DNA of 64,000 bases, taken from Triatoma infestans. Its lineage: Eukaryota; Arthropoda; Insecta; Hemiptera; Reduviidae. The position numbers and the translations under genes are program-made. A model generated the notes under the pieces. The model did no database searches. It was not told where the DNA came from and saw nothing but the letters and a program-made list of their open reading frames with translations. This document shows, one piece after another, positions 20,480 through 31,039 of the stretch (positions within the stretch are counted from its first letter, which is position 1; each line of letters opens with the position of its first letter). The stretch lies in assembly GCA_011037195.1 (NCBI GenBank), contig JAAEAF010006601.1:16003-80002 (forward strand). Reading direction: 5' to 3'.

Positions 20480-21855
20480 ACTGAATAGTAAACAGTATTA
20501 AACGAATTTCTTGGGCTTAAGAGTGATTTCAAGACGTAAAAAATTGGCCGAATGTCTGTTCATCATTGTGTCAAAGAACTAGACTTAAATCTAGTCGCAT
20601 TGAATTTTGGAAAAACTTTGAGAATGCTTTCATACTTTGGTATTAAAAAAGCCAAAGAGGCCGAATGATTTTATTTATTTATTTGATTCATGTCGGTAGA
20701 AAAGCAATATAAAACTGATTGTATTGTTAAACAAAGCAATTGTATTTTACTGGGTGCACTTGACAAGGTAATTGATTAGTCATTACTTTCTATATATATA
20801 TATATATATATATATTAAATTTTATATATATAACAATAAAATGAAAACGTATTTTCCTCTTTATTTATTAGAAATTTATTCAAATATGATTACAGATGTA
20901 AAGGCAAATATACGTAGTAAGGTTCTATAGGAGTGATGAGCATGTGCAAAAAGGTGATATACTGAATGAACTGTAATGGTTGGATAGTATGGATAGATAG
21001 ATAGGAGTGCTCTTGTGTAAGAAGTGCTTTAGTCCTGAAGTATCGTTCTGTTGAATAGGTTTCACTAAGTCAGATCGACTTTTTGAAAGGTTTTTTTTTT
21101 TCCCTTTGCATAAGGTTTGTATACTTATAGAGGCTTAGCTGATTAACGCTAAAAGAAGATTTACTAACTTTTAAACAGAATCACAAATTCAATATTTTTT
21201 CTTTTTTTTAGATTTATTTGATTTTTAAACAATTCAATAGTATTTTTTTCCTAACTGGTATACAGTATATGAAAAACATTCAGATTGCTTTGATTTTAAT
21301 CCATAATTTCTTTACCACTTTAAGAGAAAATATTGAGAAAGTGGTCAGATTTTTTTGAATTTTTGATTTTACATTATAAATAAATCCATTTGGGATTAGA
21401 AAAGGGTATAAAATTAATTATCAATGAATTCTTAAGTAAATAATATAATATTTGTTTTAAATAATGAAATGAAAATTAATTAGAATAGGGTCAGCCATCC
21501 TGGGTAACTTTTTTGGTCCAGATCAAATTTTATAAATCAAACAAATGGCATCATCATTGTTTTCGTCGGCCAGTTCCCTCAAAAAAAAAAAAAAATTCAT
21601 AATTGAATAATAAACACAATGTAAATTATAATTGGTACCATATAAATTCTCGTAATTGGTAGTAGTGTTGCATATTGGTGAGGTAAAATACAAAAACATA
21701 CTTTTATAAAAAATTAAAATGAAAAATTAGACCCTTTAATTCAGAAAAAAAAACCTATGGCAAGCATTTTTCCATTTTACACCCGAAGAACCCAAACGAC
21801 ATTTACTAAAATAAATTTTGACAGTTAATTACTCGCTTCTGTAAGAGGGGTGTAT
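20480..21855. other. No gene; TA microsatellite
   Basis: AT-rich with long A and T runs. A (TA)n tract lies at about 20791-20815. No coding motif was recognised. Confidence 0.4.
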
Positions 21856-21864
21856 CATATTTTT

Positions 21865-22325
21865 TACTTTCTCTTACTCCATTAAAAGGAACTATTGTAA
21901 TCGTGTCAAATTTTCGATATCGAGTTTTCACCGGAAATATCCGTTTTGAGGGTCTTCTGAAACCAAAAAAGTGTTTTTTAGAAAATGGTCTGTGTATATG
22001 TGTATTTAACAGCATAGCTCAAAAACGAAAAATCGTAGAAAGTTCAAACTTGATATTCCGTTTATATAACACCGTATGATCCGACAGTAGTTCAGCCATA
22101 ACCGGAAAAAATTCCACAACCGGAAGTAGTACTTTACTTAATGTTTTTTTTTTTACTTTTTTGCGAAAATTAGTAAACCCGGAAGCGAGCTTTACTGAAC
22201 ATTTTTTTCAGTTTTCGACGAACTCCGCCGAATTTCAATAAATTTGGTACACAAACTTTTGTCATTACAATTTTGAAAACTGGAGTAAGAGAAAGTTGTA
22301 TGAGTATATCACACCAGATTTTTTT
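21865..22325 (+). repeat. DR1 dispersed repeat, shorter copy
   Basis: Starts ACTTTCTCTTACTCC and ends GGAGTAAGAGAAAGTTGTAT plus the CACACCAG T-run tail. Compared with 4448-5395 the middle unit is missing: the T-run at about 22145 jumps straight to the last unit. Copies therefore differ in the number of internal units. Confidence 0.65.
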
Positions 22326-22606
22326 TTTCTTTCTTTTTCCTTCGCCATGACTTCGGTAATCCAAGCCATTCTACGTCGCGCAGCCCCATTATAAAAAGGC
22401 TGCGCTGGCGAATGATGTTGTTCGTTTAGTTGGATATCTAGGGGGCCCGTGAGAACAATCTTGGACACGAACAACTTCACCCCCCTCGGGGGGAATTCTA
22501 TCCTGATCCTTTCCCCTTGCAGGGTTGCCTGTAAGAATCCTGGATTATTGAACTCCTGTACTTGAGGCAATGGACAGGAATCAGTAGATGGAATCTGTAG
22601 ATCCAT
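22265..22606 (-). other. Open frame of 113 codons, unrecognised
   Basis: Open on the minus strand, with a Pro/Gln-rich start and LQGERIRIEFPPRGVKLFVS in the middle. Its C-terminus runs into the DR1 tail, so that part at least is not native. It lies in a GC-richer piece (22327-22719) that ends at Harbinger copy 2. I do not recognise a family. It could be a retroelement or host gene fragment, or chance. Confidence 0.25.
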
Positions 22607-22719
22607 CGGGCGAGCGATCAGTCACGCTAGTTCATTAGAGTACTGAACTACGGGTGCAAGCACCATTTCCAAGCCAATTACTTGCAATTGAGGTTGAATT
22701 CGTAGTGGCCGTAATTTAA

Positions 22720-23534
22720 AGCGGCGTTTACACGATCAATAGTATTGACAATACTTTAGAGTATTGACAATAATATTGATCGTGTAAAGTGTTAAAAAAG
22801 TATTGATGGTCGGTATTGACAAGAGTATTGATGAAATTCAGATTTTCTATCAATACTGAGAATTGGAGGGGATATCGACAATATTATTGGTTTAGGTGCG
22901 GGGCCAATATTTCCGCCATTAGTCAGTTCAATAGTTTTATCCAACGTTGCAACTTACCGGTAAAAAAAAAAGCGATACTATTCTTATTGGTTAGGTTAGG
23001 TGCACCAGTTGCATTTGAATGATTGTTATAGAGGTATCTAAGTGTTAAGGCTAATCTTTCCTTAACACTTATGGTTTCTCTCATATTATTTTTTTGTTTT
23101 TTCAAAAATGGTTCAACCATCTTCAACAATTTGTTGAAGGTAGGTTCATCCATTCTGAAGTAGTTTATGAAATCAGCAGTGTCGCTGACGCTTATTTCAT
23201 TTAGAAGCACTAAATGTGAATATTGTTCCCTCTTCTTTAACCATTCCTTCATCCACAGTTTTCGTTTCACTTTACGCTTAGTGCCAAGCGCCAAAATAAT
23301 GGCTAAGCAAGCTTTATCACGATTATTCATGTTTTATAGGTTAACAAAAAAACAACTAGACTGATGGAGTATAAACACGTAAATACACTCTCCTAGTGGC
23401 AGAAATAGTAACTAGTATTGTCAATAATATTGATCGTGTAAAGTAATGAAATATTGATAGTGGTTAGTATGAGTATTGATGGAAATATTGTCAATACTGG
23501 TATTGACAATAATATTGATCGTGTAAACGCCGCT
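22720..23534 (-). mobile_element. Harbinger (PIF) deletion derivative, copy 2
   Basis: 815 bp, ends AGCGGCG...CGCCGCT, flanked by TAA at 22717-22719 and 23535-23537. It is nearly identical to copy 1 at 8446-9260 but inverted. The equal length and the shared internal junction mean the internal deletion happened once and the shortened form then spread, presumably mobilised by a full-length Harbinger elsewhere. Confidence 0.9.
22923..23330 (-). pseudogene. Harbinger transposase N-terminus, 135 codons open
   Basis: Same start and N-terminal sequence as 8649-8900, but with AGA where that copy has TGA. The frame continues through ISVKERLALTLRYLYNNHSN, then crosses the deletion junction into unrelated residues and stops. 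It has the DNA-binding-like basic region and the FRM-EPTFNKLL segment but no DDE residues, so no transposition activity. If translated, it could act only as a DNA-binding fragment. Confidence 0.7.
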
Positions 23535-23537
23535 TAA

Positions 23538-23870
23538 GCAACAACCCCAGTGACCGAGGTCATGAGTTTAGCGGGAGAGGATTCGCAATATAAATTAAAC
23601 TCCGGTGCCAGCCCATAGAGCTGGAAGCGCATTTGCTGGGTGTGCGCGGTTCACCAGAGCCGCTAGGGGGTGCCTTCCCTAGCTTCTGGGAGTGAAGTGT
23701 GACTACTTTGTGGCATTATTTTGCGCGCTGGTTGGGCATATCTCAACCTGCCCTTAAATGGGTCAAGCGAGGGTGGTCTCTTGCAAAGGGGGACTGGTAA
23801 ACCCGAAAGGTAGGCACGGTCCTAAAACTACCAAGAGGAAAGGGGTATCATGAGAAGAATGTCTATAAGA
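23538..23870. other. GC-richer segment of unknown origin
   Basis: Contrasts with the AT-rich background and holds phrases such as GAGCTGGAAGCGCATTTGCT and GGTAAACCCGAAAGGTAGGC. Without Harbinger copy 2 it would join the GC-richer 22327-22719 block, so both may be one older element. No domain was recognised. Confidence 0.3.
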
Positions 23871-24068
23871 TTGATGAATTAACGTGTACAAATAATTGAT
23901 GATAATCAACTGCTATCCTCCTCTTGCAATGTATCAAATATATTATTCTGATTCTAATAATGTTAGTGTCTCATATCTTAGTCAACAACTGATCAAGGTT
24001 TTGTGGTATCTGTTGAAATTACTTTTTATGACAATGAAAACAAACTATTTTTTATATAAAACAAATTT

Positions 24069-25069
24069 TTTTTTTTATTTTTTTTTTGCCATTTACTATC
24101 TACAAAACAATGCAATCAGTAAATCCGATGAATGATGCTGTGGACGTGATTGGCTGGAGGAGAGAAGCTGCCCACTGGCAACACTCCCGCTTGAGTTGGT
24201 TATCAATCCCTGAGATGGTCGCGGGGCCAGCAACGCCTCAGCCGCCGTGGGGGGTTGTCCGGAATAGCTATGGAGGCGAGATTTTGGATTAGAGGATTAG
24301 AGCGTAGAGAAAGAGAGTTATGGAATTTTCGGTATTTACTTTTAGCTGTTTCAGTCACGTAGGGTATGTTGAGATCTTTATGAAGAGAAGAGTTTGAAAC
24401 GTAGAATGGAGCATCTGTAATTTGACGGAGAATTTTTGATTGAAAGGCCTGGATTTTTTGTGAGTTTTAGCGTTTGGTTGAACCCCACAGTTCAAGTCCA
24501 TAAGTCCACATTGGTTTAAGTATGGTGTTGTATAATAGTCGTTTATGTTCTATTGGAAGTTTCGACCGTCTGCCAATTAGTCTTAGTAACAGTTTATTCC
24601 GTTTGTTGAGTTCCAGTCTTTTTAGTTTAGTATGTGGGTTCCATGTTAGTCGTTTGTCGATATACATCCCAAGGTAGCGAACTAAATTTGCAGGAGAAAG
24701 AGGTACAGAGTTAAAGCTGACTGGTGGAGAAGTACGGCGTCGCAGAGTAAAAGTGATGTGTTGACACTTCTGAGGGTTAAATTTTAATCGCCATTTTTTG
24801 GCCCAAGGTTCAAGTATGTCTAAGTGTGTCTGTAAGTGAGTGGAAGCTGTTACAGGGTCGGAACTGGAAGCAAGAATGGCGGTGTCGTCAGCGTAAGTGC
24901 ATAGTATTGTGTTAGTGTGAGTCGGTATGTCTGCTGTATATACAGTATAGAGAAGAGGACCAAGTATACTACCTTGAGGGACGCCGGCTAGAGCAGGAGA
25001 GTAATCAGTAGTGGCAGAGCCACAACTAACCTGAAAGAAACTGTCTGTAAGATAAGATTTCATAATTTT
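24069..25069 (-). mobile_element. Jockey-type LINE, 5'-truncated, with 10-bp target duplication
   Basis: About 1.0 kb, bounded by AAACAAATTT at 24059-24068 and again at 25070-25079. On the minus strand it starts inside the reverse transcriptase and ends in a 3' UTR with an A-rich tail (T-run on the plus strand, 24069-24088). Such 5' truncation with a tail is the normal outcome of LINE target-primed integration. Related fragments lie at 3200-3595 and 14140-14885. Confidence 0.9.
24467..25069 (-). pseudogene. Jockey-type reverse transcriptase fragment
   Basis: An open frame of about 200 codons on the minus strand. It carries AGVPQGSILGPLLYTVYTAD (RT block with the PQG turn), TYADDTAILA with the two catalytic Asp residues, and YLGMYIDKRLTWNPH of the thumb region. 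The endonuclease and first half of the RT are absent through 5' truncation. After 24467 the C-terminus continues in another frame (AFQSKILRQITDAPFYVSN), so there is also a frameshift. The family is clear; activity is impossible. Confidence 0.85.
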
Positions 25070-25079
25070 AAACAAATTT

Positions 25080-25770
25080 AGAATTAAATGAAAGTTCTTA
25101 TTGATATTCAATTATATAAATTAAAACTACACAAAAATGTGTTTTAACATTAAAATAATATTTCTAATCTATATAAACCAATATATTTAATAGTACGAAG
25201 GACATTTTATGTTTAATACGAAAGTTTTGGTTGAACTGAGCAAAGTTGGGAGAAACAGGCGGAGGAATCCTTACAAAAATAATAAAAAAAAGGGACATAC
25301 AATTCTACTGAATTGTGTATTAGATTCCTGTACGTCCTGCCTTAAAACTGGCAAACAGGCCACATATTCCTCCATAATAGAGATTATATCATTTGTATTC
25401 TTGCCTCGATGGCATTTTTCGCCATTCAAAAAGAACCTAAGTCTCTCTCATTTCTTTTTATTTCTATCTCACTCTTTTTCTTTTTTTTTCTCTTTTTAAA
25501 AATTCTGCCTACTCTATAAAATAATATCTATATGAAACATGTCTTTCAAGTTCTTATCGTTATAATATTAATATTTTTCTGGCATACTAGCAGAACGTTT
25601 TAACATAACTTTAAATATACATTAATATTGTATATCCACATTGTTTTGGTTATTACATACGGGACTATAAAACAGTTTTCCTTAAATGTAGCATTAAGAA
25701 AATGTAAAGTTTTTTTTTATTTTTACGCACAGAAGAAAACAACTCTTAAAAATTAAAATTAAATTAAAAA
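25080..25770. other. No gene seen
   Basis: AT-rich with a TC-rich patch near 25440-25500. No recognisable feature. Confidence 0.35.
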
Positions 25771-25774
25771 AAAA

Positions 25775-26695
25775 AAAATCTGGTATGAAACACTCACACA
25801 ACTTTAAAGTGAATGTCCAGTTATCAAAAACTGTAAACTGAAAAATTTTGGAATACTTAGTATACCAAATTTAATGAAATTCGTCGTTGGAGTTCGTCAA
25901 AAACTGAAAAAAAAAAAACTGTTGAGTAAAAGCGCACTTCCGGTTTACTAATTTTTTTTGAAACTTGGAATTTTGGCCATCTATTTATTTCTAATTAATT
26001 TTGTTTGGATGATAGAATTGTATTATTATCAACTATGATAGCACTTTAGAGAAAAACATAACCCTACCCCTTCCCATAAAAGCTCCCTTAAATGCCTTTA
26101 CCAGGAGAAATGTTTCAAATAAAAGTTATAGCTCTTTATGTGTATAAAACGCATTTCTAATTTAAAGAAAATCGTTAGAGTCGTTTTCAAAGAAAATACT
26201 AGAAAACTGAAAAATATATTTCAATAAAAACGTACTTCCGGTCATCTGATTTTTTTTTTTTTTTCAACACTCGGAATTTCAACAACATATTTAATTTTAT
26301 TTAATATTATTTAGATGATAGAATTGTATATAGTAAACTGAAATAGCATTTTAAATGAAAAACCTAACCTTACCCACTCTCCCAAAACTGCCTTTAAATG
26401 AATTTTTCCTGGAGAAATGTTTCAAAAAAAATCGTCGGAGCCATTTTTGAGAAAATCGCGAAAAAGTAAAAAAACCCACTAGTAAAGTGATATTTCCGGT
26501 TGAGGAATTTTGACAGATGACCCAATGTCCGGATCCCATGGTGATACCTAAACAGAATATCAAGTTTGAACTATCTATGATTTTTCTTATGTGAGCTATG
26601 CTGTTCATTAGCTAATTTCCGGAGTGTAAACTCTGTATCGAAAATTTGACACGATTACAATACTTCCTCTTACTAGAAGTAAGAGAAAGTAATAA
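25775..26695 (-). repeat. DR1 dispersed repeat, long inverted copy
   Basis: Read on the minus strand it runs from AGTAAGAGGAAGTATTGTAA through CCGGAA- units to the tail. On the plus strand the tail appears as AAAAATCTGGTATGAAACAC. It has the same multi-unit interior as 4448-5395. A 3' TIR-like AGTAAGAGAAAGTAAT lies at 26680. Confidence 0.6.
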
Positions 26696-26699
26696 AAAA

Positions 26700-27155
26700 A
26701 AAAAAAAATTCAAAACAGAAGAAAACAACTCTTAAAAATCAAAAAATCAAAAATCAAATTTAAAAAAAAAAAATTAAATAGTTAAGGTTTGAGAAAGATG
26801 GTGTAATTGAAAGACAGAGTCAAATGAAATCCATAACTTTAGGGTTCACACACCGACTGGACAAAATAGATATTTTTCTCTAATATGCTCATTACTTTTT
26901 TGTGAATTGTTAGCGCATTAAAGTTAATTAGTAACTAACCCAAGTGGGCTATTATTTTAACTTTTTTTCGTAATTTTAAATAATTTTCAAATGGGCCGAA
27001 AGTGCTCCTACAGTAGCGTTAATAGTGGAATTAAGGAGAAAATTTAAATCTACACTTAACTAAATGGTTTTTCAAGAGGTTGTACAATATTATTTTGTAA
27101 TTAAATATAGTTATGAGGTACATTTTCATCAAATTGTAGTAATTTTTGGCCGTTA
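26700..27155. other. No gene seen
   Basis: AT-rich spacer between the DR1 copy and the FB2 foldback. Confidence 0.35.
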
Positions 27156-27158
27156 GAA

Positions 27159-27556
27159 GTGATCAGGTTTATCTAATTGTTGGCTTATCGACCAGGAAGT
27201 TTACAAAAAAAAAAACACCAAATAATTTTAAAGTGTTTTCTATTTAAAAACCCGACGTTTCGGCAAACATTGTTTGCCTTCTTCACGGGCTCTCTTAAAG
27301 TAAGAGAAATTTGGTGAAAATTTTGTTATAACATCTTCGATTATATTTATTAACTCATAACTTTAGATATAATCAAAGATTTTATAACAAGATTTCCAAA
27401 CTTCTTTTACTTTAAGAAAGCCCCTGAAGAAGGCAAACAATGTTTGCCGAAATGTCGGGTTTTTAAATAAAAAAAAAAAAACACTTTAAAATTATTTGGT
27501 GTGCTTTGGAAACTTCCTGCTCGATAAGCCAACAATTAGATGTACACCTGATCACA
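27159..27556. repeat. FB2 foldback element with hammerhead-like arms
   Basis: A near-perfect inverted repeat of about 395 bp: TGATCAGGT...TAATTGTTGGCTTATCG on the left is mirrored by CGATAAGCCAACAATTA...ACCTGATCA on the right. The arms are about 185 bases with a loop of about 20 bases near 27350. There is no coding sequence. Each arm contains the GCCGAAA(C/T)GTCGGG / CTGAAGAAGGC hairpin. Inverted-repeat layouts with such motifs are known from Penelope-like elements and related non-autonomous repeats, but no Penelope reverse transcriptase is seen in this window. Confidence 0.8.
27421..27459 (+). ncRNA. Hammerhead-ribozyme-like core in FB2 right arm
   Basis: The order is CCC (27421-27423), CTGAAGA (27424-27430, fits CUGANGA), a hairpin GGCAAAC/GTTTGCC (27432-27448), GAAA (27449-27452), TGTC, then GGG (27457-27459). 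The bases AAAGCCC before and GGGTTTT after can pair as stem I. Stem III would be only AU/GU with no loop, as in hammerheads that work as dimers. The mirrored arm on the minus strand has GAAACGTC (27261-27254) but GTGAAGA in place of CTGAAGA. Activity is untested. Confidence 0.5.
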
Positions 27557-27559
27557 TTT

Positions 27560-28015
27560 TTATTTAGTAAGAGTTAGTCGAAACCTATAGTTACCTATAG
27601 GATTATTTTTAATTGAATATAACCATTTAATGTGAAGAGGACTTATTACTTGCTAATTCTATATCTCAGAATGAACATTTTGCCTGTTTGCATGCGGGTA
27701 AAAAATCAGCCTGATATTTTATTTTCAATTTTTAATTTTGTATGTACCCTTGAGGTGTCGTGTTGAACAAATCAATTCGGGATAGGTGCAAAGGTAGTCA
27801 AAGAATAGATTTTAAAAAAATGACATTTTAGGCTCATTCAATTTCCTCAAATTACCGGGCATTAAATAACTCTTCACCATGGCTTCATACAATTCATGCA
27901 AGTGTTAGATGTAAAACATTTCGTGCTATATTTACTAATATACATAACCGTTAAACCGTTGACCATAAGATGGGGCTGAAACTGTAAAAAGCATAATCAT
28001 TATTAAAAAAAACAA
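27560..28015. other. No gene seen
   Basis: AT-rich spacer, no recognised motif. Confidence 0.35.
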
Positions 28016-28020
28016 AATGC

Positions 28021-28692
28021 AGAGGAGGGATTAGCTGAGTGGTTAGCGCGTTGGACTCCCACGCGGAGATTCTGGGTTCGAGTGCAGTGCTACCCTTAGA
28101 TTTTTTTTCTGCCTAGGAGCCTGTAATGTATTAGTGTGATGATGTGTTTGTAGAAGTGGTAGTGTGTAGCACGAGCGTTTTAGTGAAGAGGGCTTGTATG
28201 TTGGAGATAGAAGTATTAAGAATAATTAAGAAATCACCATTGTTAACAATAAATATATTCTGTTAAAATAATAATAACAAGTTATTTGATATTATAAACT
28301 TATTTAATTTATTGTGAAACTGGCACAGATATTTAGAGATCGATTCCTGAAGTAGTGTTCCAATGTTTCCACCTTGATATTTAGCACAAGTCTGTCTTTA
28401 AAAGAATCGCTTCTCTTTGTTCCTTCTCCCCTGTGAGGAGAAGGGGTAGTACAATGCCAGTAACTGGACTTCTTCTACCTGGCTTGCCCTTTTGCAAGGA
28501 TATGTCACATATTTTGATAATTTTGATTTATTTATAAATTAATATATTTTAATGTGTTGCATCCATCACAAGCCTCTACAGCTCAATGTTCGGTGATGGA
28601 CAGTGTTGTCTGTAGCGAGAGAACACTGTCCGGAGGCCGGCAGTGCACTGAGAAAGCTCCGGGCGCTAATGACCATAGATGTTGAAGCACCT
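28021..28692 (+). mobile_element. tRNA-derived SINE, family 2, split by an LTR
   Basis: The head GGATTAGCTGAGTGGTTAGC ... CTGGGTTCGAGTGC and body up to CTAGGAGCC (28121) continue after the LTR with AGCCTCTACAGCTCAATGTT to CGCTAATGACCATAGATGTT and an A-rich tail near 28690. The two parts together match the uninterrupted copy at 48048-48283. Confidence 0.85.
28122..28570 (+). mobile_element. Solo LTR family C, with 4-bp target duplication
   Basis: 449 bp from TGTAATGTATTAG to CATCCATCACA. AGCC is repeated on both sides (28118-28121, 28571-28574) and belongs to the SINE it interrupts. Family landmarks are TGTAGCACGAGCG, GGGCTTGTA, AACAATAAATATATTCTG and TTGCCCTTTTGCAAGGATATGTCAC. No coding. Relatives are at 18584, 51205 and 53181. 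Confidence 0.85.
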
Positions 28693-28782
28693 TAAATTAA
28701 AACAAAAAACAAAAAAAATTGTGTCATCTTAATTGAAACAAATTAATTAAATATATATGTTTAATGGTTTCTTTGTTTTCAG

Positions 28783-28951
28783 GTGATAAACTTTGATTCA
28801 CCAAGAGGTGGAGTGAGCCTGGTGACAGAAAAGGGCACAATTACTACGTCACGGCTGTTACTACAAAAAGCTGTACCTCCAGATTCTGGTGTTTACACAT
28901 GTGCCCCGTCCAATGCTAATACGGCTACCATAAGGGTCCATATACTAAATG
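28783..28951 (+). CDS. dpr: dpr-type gene, one internal exon (end of second Ig domain)
   Basis: A 169-bp exon: polypyrimidine tract and TTTTCAG before 28783, and G|GTAAC donor at 28952. The frame begins GTG ATA AAC and encodes NFDSPRGGVSLVTEKG, TTSRLLLQKAVPPDSGVYTC and APSNANTATIRVHILNG. D-SG-Y-C is the F-strand signature of an immunoglobulin domain. SPRGG-S--TEKG and PSNA---IRVHILNG are characteristic of arthropod Dpr proteins, neuronal surface receptors that bind DIP partners in synaptic matching. The entry splice is phase 0 and the exit phase 1. The neighbouring exons were not recognised, so the introns would be long. The frame open beyond 28951 is intronic. The Dpr paralogue cannot be decided. 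Confidence 0.85.
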
Positions 28952-29555
28952 GTAACTTTACTATTCCTAAAAATTATTATAAACTAAAGATAACTGTTTT
29001 TTTAGTTTAGTAAATATAGTGTTTGTTTTGTATTAAATTAGCCTTATTAGATAAGACATAATAATAACAATTTAATACAGGGTTGAACATTAAACTATAA
29101 CAGTAAACATCATTTTTTTTATATACATTACCAATCTAGTTTACTGAAATTTGAATAATTATCATAGGTGTAAATTTTCTCAAATAATAGCTCCGAATAA
29201 AATTTATGGGCATATAATATATGTTTAGTTAGTCTGCGAAATGTAAAGTCAGGCGTTATCAAAAAAATGTAAAAAAGTCTTTCAAGTGCTCACTTTCAGT
29301 TACACATTTTGACTGAAACGGTAATAACAAAACTAAAGTTCTAATTGGTATATTTCCGCTTTCTGCGATTTTTTTTTTTTGTGTTTGAGGTATTTTCTTC
29401 ACATATGCATAAAACATATATATATATATATATATTCAAGCACACACACACACACACACAGACCATTCACTAAAAATTTCGCAACATTATCGGATGCAAT
29501 CCTAGTGAGAAATATATAGTAACTGCAAGAAATTTAAGATATATTGCTGATATAA
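28952..29555. other. Intronic AT-rich DNA with TA and CA microsatellites
   Basis: Follows the dpr splice donor. (TA)n near 29418-29436 and (CA)n at 29442-29460. Otherwise nothing recognised. Confidence 0.45.
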
Positions 29556-29561
29556 TTAAAA

Positions 29562-29816
29562 ACCCTATGGCGTAACAGCCCATGAAGGGCCAGGGTATTG
29601 ACAGATAGGGCGATTTGAATAGGGATGGCATTGGTAAGCATGCCGCAGTTCCCACGCCGTTTAGTTCCGGCCTTCGCTACCTAGGGCGCTACTAACTGTA
29701 GCTTCCCACTTTTTTATCACGATGCTGGGTCAAACACCGTCACTGTCCTCACGGGAATCGAACCATGAATTCTTGCACGAAAGGCGAGTGCGCTAGCCAC
29801 TAGACCAACGCGTGAA
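29562..29816 (-). mobile_element. tRNA-derived SINE, family 1
   Basis: On the minus strand, from 29816: the head with TTGGTCTAGTGGCTAGCGCA (A box) and GGTTCGATTCCCGTGAGG (B box), then TTTGACCCAGCATCGTGATA and AGTAGCGCCCTAGGTAGCGA. The 3' end has AACCCTATGG on the plus strand at 29562. It is the best-preserved family-1 copy and lies in the presumed dpr intron. Confidence 0.8.
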
Positions 29817-29819
29817 GTG

Positions 29820-31035
29820 AAATAATAAATTCATAATATAATTTACGTTGACTAAAAGTGGAATTTGCAATTGTATATTATATTTTTGATATCGATCTTT
29901 CCAATCATTATATTCTTAGCACAATGAGATTGGATTAGATAAATTAGCAAATATAATTACATTTTATATTAGTAATCAAAATGGTTTCTTTATTTGTAAA
30001 ACTAATCAGAGAATATTAAAAAATATATTCTAACATGTTTTTATGAGTTGTTATGTATATTTCCAATTTTCAATTAAATATTAATGAAATAATGTATTTT
30101 TTTTTTTGCAACCTATTATTATTGTTACAATTAAAAAACTAAAAATAGTAGTAATTACTAGTAATTATACTTTTAATCACCAGCGAGAGGAAATAAGTGA
30201 AGAGTGGGGCAAGTACTTTTTACATACTAATTATAAAGTTAATTGCGACAAATAAGCGGATAATTAGGTAACAGAAATACAAAAGACTATTACATAGCAC
30301 ATTCAACCTGATTTTATCTCTATTTATAAAAAAAATAATTTAACCATAAATTATATTTCAGAAAATATAATAAAATATTGGTTAACATTAACATTTATGT
30401 TCTATAATCTTTCCGAAATAACCTTCCTCTTTTCATTAGAAAAACATTCTTTAAGCTGATTATTAATATTCGACTGTAGAGTGCGATTAAACTCTTAAAC
30501 TATGTAAAGTCCCTCTGGGCTCCTATAGCTATCCCAAAGAACAGTAACAACGAACCGATTCTAATCCACCTAAGTTTCACAATGGCCCAAACAAATCGGA
30601 CAATAACCCTAAGTAGAAAATAGTCCTTCCACAAACATTTTATATGGAACAAAGGTCCTGAACGTAATCTCCACCCAGCTCAAACAGCTGTCTGCCATTA
30701 AATGGATGGGTGTTTCTTTCTTTTTTTAACGAAGTGTACAAAAAAGGGGGCCGGGCATGAGTCAAGATTATGTAGAGATTTCTGCTTAAATCGCATTGCG
30801 CTTTAAGAAATCCAACCAGTTGTCTGAGAGTGGTCCGCATTCTTTTATATTACTTCACAACAACGTGCTTTTATTTATATATATATATTGGGGGGACCGG
30901 GGATTAATGTTTTTGTTTGCATTAAATTCAAACAGATCAATTTTTAACAAGCTTTTTTATTTTAATCAATGACGTAATCACTAATTTTTTTCCATCTCTA
31001 ATGTGCAAATTTTCAATGCCGGATCGATAAAAATC
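29820..31035. other. No clear gene
   Basis: AT-rich. The minus strand at 30640-30840 encodes RQLVGFLKAQCDLSRNL, which faintly recalls a LINE C-terminus. This is too weak to call. A TA run lies near 30875. Confidence 0.3.
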
Positions 31036-31039
31036 AATT

